A stretch of 27,086 bases of DNA, taken from the NCBI GenBank assembly GCA_964569055.1, contig CAZMSZ010000055.1:1-27086 (forward strand), given 5' to 3'. The notes beneath the pieces were generated by a model, which saw only the letters and a program-made list of their open reading frames with translations, did not search any database and was not told the origin of the DNA. The DNA is from JAWLGW01 sp964569055. Lineage in GTDB: Bacteria > Planctomycetota > J058. Position numbers and translations under genes: made by a program. This document shows positions 1-5,950 of the stretch, one piece after another (position 1 is the first letter of the stretch; each line of letters opens with the position of its first letter).

Positions 1-402
1 TCGGATGGGGGGAGGCGCGCCACGCCTGCGACCACCCCGCCGGGTAGCCCCAAGGGCGAGAAGTGCGTCGACCCGTGGCCCGAAGTCGAGGAGACCCGCA
101 GCTCGGCGCAGGCGTGGTCGCGCCAGCGACAGCCCTCCGATTCGGAGTCCGATTCGGAGTCCGATTCGGAGTCCGAGTCCGATTCCGATTCCGAGTCCGA
201 TTCCGATTCCGAGTCCGACTCCGAGTCCGACTCCGACTCCGAGTCCGACTCCGACTCCGAGTCCGATTCCGAGTCCGAATCCGAATCCGAGTCCGAATCC
301 GACTCCGATTCCGAGTCCGAGGGCTACTCGCCCTCGAGGCCCAGCTCGCGCGCGCGCTCGAGGTCCTCGTCCGCCTTGAGCGGGTCGCCGAGGGCGCGGT
401 AG
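1..402 (+). CDS. C-terminal end of a possible protein with a Ser-Asp/Glu tail (5' end outside window)
   Basis: Frame 1 is open from the first base to a TAG at 400-402 and has no start codon here, so a gene would begin left of the window. It reads a hydrophilic Pro/Thr/Arg-rich stretch (including PKGEKCVDPWPEVEE), then 31 Ser-[Asp/Glu] dipeptides (136-321), then a short Ser/Arg-rich end. The last 79 bases overlap the 3' end of the opposite-strand TPR gene. Caution: this frame shares its third codon positions with the - strand TPR frame, so G/C-rich wobble bases do not decide which strand is coding. I prefer + because the + peptide before the tract looks like a normal linker, while the opposite reading does not. 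Function unknown; such tails in known proteins are flexible acidic linkers or phosphorylation targets. Confidence 0.4.
   Translation, partial: SDGGRRATPATTPPGSPKGEKCVDPWPEVEETRSSAQAWSRQRQPSDSESDSESDSESESDSDSESDSDSESDSESDSDSESDSDSESDSESESESESESDSDSESEGYSPSRPSSRARSRSSSALSGSPRAR
136..321. repeat. Hexanucleotide tandem repeat TCCGAN (31 units)
   Basis: A run of 31 six-base units of form TC[C/G]-GAN; the first three pairs alternate TCC GAT TCG GAG, later units are TCC GAN with N being any base. Variation is confined almost entirely to codon third positions in frame 1, so the amino-acid pattern Ser-[Asp/Glu] is kept while the DNA drifts. The reverse complement has form TCG-GAN, so the opposite strand also encodes Ser-[Asp/Glu] in the frame of the neighbouring TPR gene. 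Confidence 0.93.
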
Positions 403-2957
403 GCCTGCGCTCGGCGCAGGTAGCCCGGCGCGAGCTCGGGCTCGATCATGAGCGCGCGGTCGCAGGCCTTGAGCGCGCGCTCCGGCTCGTTGCGGAACAG
501 GAACACCGCGGCCCGCCCGACGTGCGCCATGGCGTTCTCCGGGTCGAGGGCCAGCGCCGCCTCGAAGTCGGCGGCCGCGTTGTCGACGTCGCCCAGCTCG
601 AAGAACGCCTCGCCGCGGCCGACCAGGGCGTCGGTGTCCTCGGGGTCGAGGGCCACCGCGCGCGCGAAGTCGGCCAGGGCCCGGCCTGGCTCGCCGAGCG
701 CCAGGTAGGCGAAGCCGCGCCCGCCGTGCGCGCCGGGGTCGTCCTGGTCGAGCGAGATCGCGGCGTCGAACTCGCGCCGCGCCTGCTCCTCGTCGCCGGT
801 CTCGAGGCTGACCCGCCCGCGGAACACGTAGGCCTCGGCGTGGTAGGGGTCGGCCTGGATCGCCGCGGACAGGTCCTGCTGCGCCCCCTCGGTGTCGCCC
901 AGCAGGAAGCGTGACCAGCCGCGGCCCACCAGCGCGCGCGGGTCGGTGGGGTGGTCGTCCAGCACCTGCTGGAAGTCGGCCCGCGCCTCCTCGGCCGAGC
1001 CGAGCTCGAGGAGCGTCCAGCCGCGGCCGTAGCGCGCCTCGGGGTCGCCCGGGTGCTCGGTCACGATCGCGTCGAAGTCCTTCTTGGCCGCCTCGAACGC
1101 GCCCTCCTCGTAGAGCGTCTCGGCGCGCATCAGCCGCGCCGCCGGTCCGCTGGGGTCGAGGGCCACCGCGCGGTCGAGGTCGTCGAGCGCGTGGTCGACC
1201 TCGCCCAGCTCCATCAGCGCCTCGGCGCGCCGACAGAGCGTGTCGGGGTCGTCGGGGTCGAGCTCGAGCACGCGCGTCAGCTCGACCACGGCCCGGGTGA
1301 AGTCGCCGACCTCGCAGCACAGGGCGCCGAGCGCGGCGCGCGGGCTCGGGTCGCCGGGCGCGAGGTAGGCCGCGCGCTCGAGGTCCTGCGCCGCCCCGCG
1401 CGCGTCGCCCTTGGCCCAGCGGCGGCGGCCGCGCGCCTCGAGCGCCAGCCCGTACTCCTCGTCGAGCTCCACCGCCGCGTTGTAGTCGGCGAGGGCGCCC
1501 TCGACGTCGCCGTCCTCCTCGCGCGCCGCCCCGCGCACGAAGAACGCCTCGGCCGAGTCGGGCGCCATGGCGATCGCCGCGTCGAGGTCCTCGCGCGCGC
1601 GCTCGGGCTCGCCGCGCGCCCGGCGCACCTTGGCCCGCCCGATCAGCGCCATCACGTTGCGCGGGTCGAGGTCGACCGCCTTGTCGAGGTCCTCGGCCGC
1701 GTCCTCGAGGCGGCCCGCCTCGTACAGGATGCTGGCGCGCGCCCCGTAGGCCTCCGACTGGGTCGGCGCGAGCGCGACCGCGCGGTCGAGGTCGGCCAGC
1801 GCGCCGCGCCGGTCGCCCGTGCGCCACCGCGCGACCCCGCGCTCGATCCGGCACAGGTAGTCGTCGGGCGCGAGCGCGACGGCGCGCTCGAAGGCCGACA
1901 GCGCGCCGGCCGGGTCGCCCATGGCCATCCGCAACAGCCCCCGCTCGCGCAGGGCCTCGGCCGCGTCCGGCCCGAGCACGAACACCTCGTCGAGGCAGGC
2001 CTGCGCCGCGCCGTAGCTCCCCTGCTCGCGGTAGGAGGCCGCGCGCGCGATCAGCGAGGGCACCCGCAGGGTCGCGTCCGCCGCGGCGGCCAGCGTCAGG
2101 TCGGCCCGCCCGCCCTCGTGCTCCCCCTGCGACACGCGCAGCTCGCCGCGCCGCAGCAGCGCCTCGCCGTGGTCGGGGTCGAGCGCGATCGCGCGGTCGA
2201 GGTCGGCGCGGGCCCCCGACAGGTCGCCGCGCCGCATGCGCGCCCAGCCCCGCTTGGTGCGGATCGAGGGGTCGGCCGGCGCCCGGTCGAGGGCGTGGCT
2301 GAGGTCGTCCACCGCGAGCTCGTGCTCGCCGCGCAGCCCGCGCACCTCCGCCCGGGCCACGAACGCCTCGACCGCGTCCTCCTCGCGGCAGGCGAGGTCG
2401 AGGTCCTCGAGCGCGCCGTCGAGGTCGGAGAGCTCCATGCGGGCGCGCGCCCGGCCGACCAGCGTGCTGGCGACCACGCCGCCGTTCTGCTTCTCGAGCG
2501 CGACCGCGCGGTCGAAGGAGGTGAGGGCCCCGCGCGCGTCCCCGAGCGCGGCCCGCGCCTCGGCCAGGGCCGCGTGGTGCCGCGGCTCGGTCGGGGCGAG
2601 CAGGCTGGCGCGCGCGAACGCGTCGCGCGCGCCCGACGGGTCGCCCAGGCTCGTCAGCGCCTCGCCGCGGCGGTGGTGCGCCTCGGCGTCTTGGGGGGCC
2701 GCCTCGAGCCAGGCGCGCACGTCCTCGAGCGCGCCCGCCGCGTCCCCGAGCTCGAGCCGCAGGGCCGAGCGCCGCGCCCGCAGCGCCACGTCTCCGGGCG
2801 CCTGGGCCACCTCGAGCGACAGCTCCTCGAGCCGCGCCTGCCGCGAGCGGCTCTCGGCCGCCTCGTCCTGGCTCGGGCGCGCCGCCCGCTCCTCGCGCGG
2901 CCGCTTCGCGCGCCGCGCCGTGTCGTCCTTGCGCCTGCGTCGTCGCATGCCGCTCAT
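324..2957 (-). CDS. Large TPR-only protein, about 24 tetratricopeptide repeats
   Basis: Protein of 877 residues if started at the ATG at 2957; a second in-frame ATG at 2948 (874 residues) is equally possible, and neither has a strong Shine-Dalgarno sequence. The reading frame is open further upstream, but that part overlaps the divergent HNH genes and is not repeat-like. The first ~55 residues are very basic (MRRRRRKDD, then KRPREERAARP). The rest is about 24 consecutive 34-residue TPR units of pattern A-x-x-x-R-G-x-x-x-x-x-x-G-D-x-x-G-A-x-x-D-L-D-x-A-[VI]-A-L-[DA]-P, filling the chain to its end. There is no signal peptide, membrane helix or enzymatic domain. TPR arrays are protein-binding scaffolds; the partner is unknown. 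It reads away from the HNH genes and converges on the Ser-Asp/Glu tract; the stop TAG is directly followed in frame by Ser-[Asp/Glu] codons. Confidence 0.9.
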   Translation of the reverse strand: MSGMRRRRRKDDTARRAKRPREERAARPSQDEAAESRSRQARLEELSLEVAQAPGDVALRARRSALRLELGDAAGALEDVRAWLEAAPQDAEAHHRRGEALTSLGDPSGARDAFARASLLAPTEPRHHAALAEARAALGDARGALTSFDRAVALEKQNGGVVASTLVGRARARMELSDLDGALEDLDLACREEDAVEAFVARAEVRGLRGEHELAVDDLSHALDRAPADPSIRTKRGWARMRRGDLSGARADLDRAIALDPDHGEALLRRGELRVSQGEHEGGRADLTLAAAADATLRVPSLIARAASYREQGSYGAAQACLDEVFVLGPDAAEALRERGLLRMAMGDPAGALSAFERAVALAPDDYLCRIERGVARWRTGDRRGALADLDRAVALAPTQSEAYGARASILYEAGRLEDAAEDLDKAVDLDPRNVMALIGRAKVRRARGEPERAREDLDAAIAMAPDSAEAFFVRGAAREEDGDVEGALADYNAAVELDEEYGLALEARGRRRWAKGDARGAAQDLERAAYLAPGDPSPRAALGALCCEVGDFTRAVVELTRVLELDPDDPDTLCRRAEALMELGEVDHALDDLDRAVALDPSGPAARLMRAETLYEEGAFEAAKKDFDAIVTEHPGDPEARYGRGWTLLELGSAEEARADFQQVLDDHPTDPRALVGRGWSRFLLGDTEGAQQDLSAAIQADPYHAEAYVFRGRVSLETGDEEQARREFDAAISLDQDDPGAHGGRGFAYLALGEPGRALADFARAVALDPEDTDALVGRGEAFFELGDVDNAAADFEAALALDPENAMAHVGRAAVFLFRNEPERALKACDRALMIEPELAPGYLRRAQAYRALGDPLKADEDLERARELGLEGE

Positions 2958-3064
2958 GATACGAGCGCCCCCGAGCGGACGCGCGCGCGAGCGGAGGGGG
3001 GAGGAGGGCGTCCCGGGATGTCGGAGGGGCCTGACATACTCCGAACCACCGATCAGGAGGTCGC

Positions 3065-3418
3065 GTGCCCCGCAAGCGTCCTGCCCCAGAGCAGCCCGTC
3101 GGATCGGCCGCGGGAGAGGGTCGGCGCCGGCGCGAGTCACGGCGGCGGAACCGCGCCGTCGTGCGCGAGCACCTCCAGGCGCACCCGTGCGTCGACTGCG
3201 GCGAGACCGACCTCGCGGTGCTCGAGTTCGACCACGTCCGTGGCGAGAAGGTCGCCCCGCTCGCCGAGCTGTGCGAGGCGCGAATGGACCGCTTGCTCGC
3301 CGAGCTCGCCAAGTGCGAGGTGCGCTGCGGGAACTGCCACAGGCGCAAGACCGCGCGCGAGCAGAACAGCTGGATCTACCGCATGACGCGCGGGTCCGGC
3401 CCATCGGAGGCTCCATGA
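3065..3418 (+). CDS. HNH-endonuclease-like zinc protein (first of a tandem pair)
   Basis: 117 residues from a GTG at 3065, with AGGAGG at 3055-3060. Residues 1-35 are Arg-rich. The rest is a compact HNH/treble-clef fold: CVDCG (C42, C45), FDHVRGEK (D56, H57), and KCEVRCGNCHRRKT (C88, N90, C91, H92). The four cysteines would bind structural zinc; H57, N90 and H92 match the His-Asn-His set of the family, which cuts or nicks DNA. Its end overlaps the next gene by 4 nt (ATGA), implying coupled translation. The module closely matches residues 79-137 of the downstream gene, so the two are paralogues. Small stand-alone HNH proteins are common in phages and mobile DNA; the target is unknown. Confidence 0.8.
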   Translation: MPRKRPAPEQPVGSAAGEGRRRRESRRRNRAVVREHLQAHPCVDCGETDLAVLEFDHVRGEKVAPLAELCEARMDRLLAELAKCEVRCGNCHRRKTAREQNSWIYRMTRGSGPSEAP

Positions 3419-3855
3419 CCGCCGCCAAGCGCTGCGTGATCTGCAAGCAGGAGCGCCCCGCTCACGCGTTCAACCGCAAGCGCGCCAGCAAGGACGGGCT
3501 GCAGCCGCACTGCAGGGAGTGCAATCGGGTCGCTTCACGCGCCTACTATCGCCGCAATCGCGCCAAGCACCTCGTCGACGTGGCTCGCAACGGCGCGAGC
3601 TACAGGGACCGCAACCGGGCGTGGCTGCTCGCTCACCTGCGCGCTCAGCCTTGCGTCGACTGCGGCGAGCCGGACCCCATGGTGCTTGACTTCGATCACG
3701 TTCGAGGCGAGAAGAAGGGTAGCGTGGGCCGGCTGGCATCCTTGGGTGTCAGCCTCGAGACGTTGCGCGAAGAGGTAGCCAAGTGCGAGGTTCGCTGCGT
3801 CAACTGCCATCGACGCCGAACCGCTTCGGTGCAACGGCACTGGCGCCTTCGCTGA
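3415..3855 (+). CDS. HNH-endonuclease-like protein with extra N-terminal zinc finger (second of pair)
   Basis: 146 residues from the ATG at 3415, which overlaps the upstream stop as ATGA; GGAGG at 3406-3410 supports this start. Residues 7-36 form an extra zinc finger of type CVIC...CREC (C7, C10, C33, C36), then a basic helix (YYRRNRAKH). Residues 79-137 repeat the HNH module of the upstream gene: CVDCGE (C80, C83), FDHVRGEK (D94, H95), KCEVRCVNCHRRRT (C128, N130, C131, H132). The second half uses more A/T-ending codons than its neighbours, which hints at more recent arrival. tRNA-Lys follows 53 bp downstream. Likely DNA-binding and DNA-cutting; whether active or part of a decayed element cannot be told from sequence. 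Confidence 0.8.
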   Translation: MTAAKRCVICKQERPAHAFNRKRASKDGLQPHCRECNRVASRAYYRRNRAKHLVDVARNGASYRDRNRAWLLAHLRAQPCVDCGEPDPMVLDFDHVRGEKKGSVGRLASLGVSLETLREEVAKCEVRCVNCHRRRTASVQRHWRLR

Positions 3856-3907
3856 GCCAGCACGCTCCGATCCGCCCTCGCTGGCCCAAACGATAGAACA
3901 CGAACCC

Positions 3908-3978
3908 GGGCCCGTAGCTCGAAGGTCGAGCAGCAGGCTTTTAACCTGTTGGTGAGGGTTCGATTCCCTCCGGGCCCA
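3908..3978 (+). tRNA. tRNA-Lys (anticodon TTT)
   Basis: A full cloverleaf of 71 nt without encoded CCA. Acceptor stem GGGCCCG (3908-3914) pairs with CGGGCCC (3971-3977). The D arm is GCTC/GAGC. The anticodon arm is GCAGG-CTTTTAA-CCTGT, giving anticodon TTT (lysine, AAA/AAG). The variable loop is 4 nt. The T arm is GAGGG-TTCGATT-CCCTC, and the discriminator base is A. The sequence right after is A/T-rich (TTTTATTG), suitable for transcript ending. tRNA genes are frequent integration sites, which is of note because the HNH pair lies directly upstream. Confidence 0.95.
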
Positions 3979-3989
3979 TTTTATTGCAC

Positions 3990-4004
3990 GTTTAGCAAAT
4001 AAAC
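3990..4004. terminator. Small A/T-rich inverted repeat between tRNA-Lys and the convergent gene
   Basis: GTTTA (3990-3994), loop GCAAA, TAAAC (4000-4004), just 6 bp past the stop of the - strand gene at 4011 and 12 bp past the tRNA. The stem is only 5 bp, so its role as a transcription end is a guess based on position and the unusual A/T richness. Confidence 0.3.
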
Positions 4005-4010
4005 TGTTGC

Positions 4011-4664
4011 TCATCCCGCCAGGCTCGCCGGCGCCTCACTCGGGTCGAGCAGGGCGCCGCACAGCAGGCGGAGCTGCCAGGCGATCTCGCCGTCGGTGTC
4101 CCAGGCGGCGCTCGCGGACAGCTCGATCGCGTCGGCGGCCGCGGCCGAGGAGCGCGAGCGCGCTCCGCTGAGGGCGTGCACCGCGGCGCGCGCGGCCTGG
4201 GCGGCGGCCTCCGCGGCGGCCGCCGCGGCGGGCTCGCGCAGGCTGCGCGCCACGCGGTCCGCCGCCTGGGCGGCCTCGAGCGCGGCGGCCGGCGTGGCGG
4301 TGCCGAGCGCGACCGCGCGGCCGAGCTGGACCGCGCGCGCCGCCGCGGCGTCGTCGCCGGCCTCGATCGCGCACACGTCGAGCGCCCGCTGCGCGCAGCT
4401 CGCGGCCAGCGCGGCCCGCTCGCTCGGCTGGAGCAGCAGCAGCGAGCGGTAGAGCCGCTCGTGGAACGAGCTGCCGCCCCGCTCGGGGTCGACGCCGGCG
4501 GCGAGCGCCACGGGGTCGCCCCAGCCCGCCGCCTGGGCCACGCGCTCGAGCGAGATCACCCCGGCCGCCACCCGCGCCAGCACCCGGCGCGCGCCCTGCG
4601 CGACCTCGTCTCGGACGCCCGAGGGTGTCTCGAGCCGCGAACCCAGCCTCCCCCGCTCCGTCAT
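4011..4664 (-). CDS. Alanine-rich helical protein of unknown function
   Basis: 217 residues from the ATG at 4664, chosen because GGGAGG lies upstream at good spacing; the frame is open about 78 bases further without better signals. Residues 1-90 are mixed and include LERVAQAAGWGDPVALAAG and LLLLQPSERAAL. Residues 95-200 are almost wholly Ala-rich amphipathic helix (repeated A-A-x-A-A-x-x-A). No signal peptide, membrane span or catalytic motif is visible. It converges on tRNA-Lys. Codon use fits the rest of the window. I do not recognise the family; Ala-rich helical proteins include scaffold and immunity-type proteins, but nothing here is specific. Confidence 0.65.
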   Translation of the reverse strand: MTERGRLGSRLETPSGVRDEVAQGARRVLARVAAGVISLERVAQAAGWGDPVALAAGVDPERGGSSFHERLYRSLLLLQPSERAALAASCAQRALDVCAIEAGDDAAAARAVQLGRAVALGTATPAAALEAAQAADRVARSLREPAAAAAAEAAAQAARAAVHALSGARSRSSAAAADAIELSASAAWDTDGEIAWQLRLLCGALLDPSEAPASLAG

Positions 4665-4894
4665 GGGCCGACCTCCCGCGAGGACGCTAGCCCGGCGCTG
4701 CGGAGTCGGGGGAGAGCTGCCGGGCGGTTGCGTTAAGTCCAAGGGGGGCAGCCAGAGGAACGGCGGAGATATGAAATGCCAACAGGGAACTGAAAATGAG
4801 GAATGCCAGAACGGCTATCGCCCGAGGGCGAGCGTCAGCAGCCTGAGGAAGCTGCCGCTTTACAAGCCGCCTCGGCTTGGCGAAGGCGAGTACG

Positions 4895-4953
4895 GAGCGC
4901 AGAGAGCGCAGGGACCGCAGAGAAGCTCTGCGTCCTCCGCGCCCTCTGCGCTC
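4895..4953. repeat. Dispersed palindromic GCGCAGAG-type repeat, copy A
   Basis: Left arm 4895-4922 and right arm 4926-4953 are imperfect inverted repeats (23 of 28 positions pair) around a 3-nt loop AAG, so this could form a near-continuous hairpin. The unit GCGCAGAG recurs within each arm. Blocks AGCGCAGAGA (4896-4905), CCGCAGAGAA (4915-4924) and CTCTGCGCTCGATCC (4944-4958) recur at 15202-15340. It lies in a 446-bp stretch (4665-5110) between the start of a - strand gene and the end of another; I see no convincing gene there. Repeats of this GCAGAG style are known from intergenic regions of many bacterial genomes; their role is not established. Confidence 0.75.
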
Positions 4954-4962
4954 GATCCCAAC

Positions 4963-5031
4963 TGGCGGTCGCACGCGAGCCCGAGCGCCTCCCCGCGACG
5001 CTCGACTTGGGCATTGGCGGTCGCGCGCGAG
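4963..5031. repeat. Pair of 17-bp direct repeats next to copy A
   Basis: TGGCGGTCGCACGCGAG at 4963-4979 recurs with one change (A to G) at 5015-5031, 52 bp apart. The stretch 4808-5044 is also bounded by a perfect 9-bp inverted repeat: AGAACGGCT at 4808-4816 and AGCCGTTCT at 5036-5044. Confidence 0.6.
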
Positions 5032-5110
5032 TGACAGCCGTTCTCGCAGTTCGAAGCTCCGTTCCCTGTCGTTGTTCGGGGCTCCTCCGGTTTCCTGGCG
5101 CGTCGACTCC

Positions 5111-5581
5111 TCACGGCGCCACGTCCCCCTCGGGGAGCTCGACCTCCGTTCGCCGCTCGGGGCGCCAGGGGCGGGGGACGACGGGCAACGTCGGGACCCG
5201 CTCGTCGCGCGCCTGCTCCTCGCGCTCGCGCGCCTGCTCGCGCGCGTGACGCGGCGAGGGCTCGTCGGGGCCCGGCCCGTGGATCGGCGCCCGGCGCTCG
5301 GCGCTGCGCACCCGCGCGGCCCACACGCCCTGGACGGTCTGCCCGTCCTCCACGCGCGCGCTGTCGGTGAACCACGCGTCGGCCTCGACGCCGTTGGTCG
5401 AGGGCTCCTCGTCGAGGTCGAGCTCCTCGTGGAGCAACGCCGCGTAGCCCGCCGCCGACAGCGCCGGCAGGTGCGCGCCGCGGAAGTGCAGCTCGATCGT
5501 CTCCTCGGGACCCGGCGCCACGCAGCCGGCGACGCCGAGCGCGAGGAGCGCGAGCGCCCAGCGCGGCGCGGCGCGGATCAC
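5111..5581 (-). CDS. Small lipoprotein of unknown function
   Basis: 156 residues from a GTG at 5581. The start is supported by a 4-nt GTGA overlap with the stop of the upstream DUF1328 gene and by the signal it reveals: MIRAAPRWALALLALGVAGC, a lipoprotein signal peptide with cysteine 20 as lipidation site. The mature part has a short globular region (residues 25-90) and then a charged, probably coiled-coil segment rich in Arg/Glu (REQAREREEQARDE), ending in a Pro/Arg-rich tail. No family is recognised. The coupled upstream partner is a tiny inner-membrane protein, so an envelope role is likely. Confidence 0.75.
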   Translation of the reverse strand: MIRAAPRWALALLALGVAGCVAPGPEETIELHFRGAHLPALSAAGYAALLHEELDLDEEPSTNGVEADAWFTDSARVEDGQTVQGVWAARVRSAERRAPIHGPGPDEPSPRHAREQAREREEQARDERVPTLPVVPRPWRPERRTEVELPEGDVAP

Positions 5582-5748
5582 GTGACGGTCCCGGCCCGCC
5601 TGCCGAAGAAGAACGAGAGGACGAACAGCACCAAGAACACCACGAACAAGACCTTCGCCACCCAGGCGGCGGTCCCTGCGAGCCCGCCGAACCCGAGGAG
5701 CGCGGCGACCAGCGCCACCGCGAGGAAAAGCAACGCCCAGCCGAGCAT
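5578..5748 (-). CDS. DUF1328 family small membrane protein
   Basis: 56 residues from the ATG at 5748, with an AGGAGG Shine-Dalgarno 5-6 nt upstream; longer in-frame starts lack this and would extend through the divergent promoter region. MLGWALLFLAVALVAALLGFGG followed by AAWVAKVLFVVFLVLFVLSFFFG forms two membrane helices and matches the DUF1328 (YtjA-like) pattern of roughly 50-60 residues with a central GFGG...A motif. Members are widespread in proteobacteria and planctomycetes; function unknown, sometimes linked to stress. It is first of a two-gene unit and coupled to the lipoprotein by GTGA. Confidence 0.9.
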   Translation of the reverse strand: MLGWALLFLAVALVAALLGFGGLAGTAAWVAKVLFVVFLVLFVLSFFFGRRAGTVT

Positions 5749-5950
5749 GGCTGCCTCCTTTGTCCGGGGAAACCCGCGCAACAAGGGTGCCCCGTTCGCC
5801 CTGCGCGGGTCGCGCGCGCCGCCCGGGACCCAGCCGGGCGGGCCTGTCCCGCGGCTGGGTCGCGCGCGCCGCGCGCGCCGCCCGACGGGCCACCGGCGCG
5901 ACGCTTGAAGGGGGCACCCGCGGCGCACGGCTTGCTCACGGCGCGCCACC
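5749..5950. promoter_or_regulatory. Divergent intergenic region with hairpin and direct repeats
   Basis: The 202 bp between the DUF1328 gene (-) and the receptor kinase (+). It contains a 16-bp direct repeat GGGTCGCGCGCGCCGC at 5807-5822 and 5857-5872, exactly 50 bp apart, and a perfect 9-bp inverted repeat ACCCAGCCG (5828-5836) / CGGCTGGGT (5852-5860) with a 15-nt loop. It must hold promoters for both directions. I cannot place a convincing -10/-35 pair by eye; the repeats may be operator sites or only high-GC structure. Confidence 0.45.

Noticed and set aside
136..321. CRISPR array
   Set aside because: The repeat is a 6-bp tandem unit without spacers, and no cas genes are present.
5..914. 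+ strand frames reading SPIRSPIR/SPIPIPSP or RFGVRFGV/RVRFRF repeats
   Set aside because: They are out-of-frame readings of the Ser-[Asp/Glu] tract, and the longer one runs antisense to the TPR repeats.
951..3386. 811-codon + strand open frame opposite the TPR gene
   Set aside because: Antisense shadow: high GC removes stops, the composition is Arg/Ala/Val without motifs, and the - strand frame has 24 clear TPR units.
3535..4014. Open frame of 159 codons on the - strand across tRNA-Lys, with WARRESNPHQQVKS-type peptide
   Set aside because: This peptide is the well-known false translation of the reverse strand of a tRNA; the cloverleaf explains the sequence.
4665..5110. Small open frames in the gene-free stretch around repeat copy A
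   Set aside because: They only read through the GCAGAG repeat (peptides such as LCVLRALC), have no ribosome site, and show weak codon bias.
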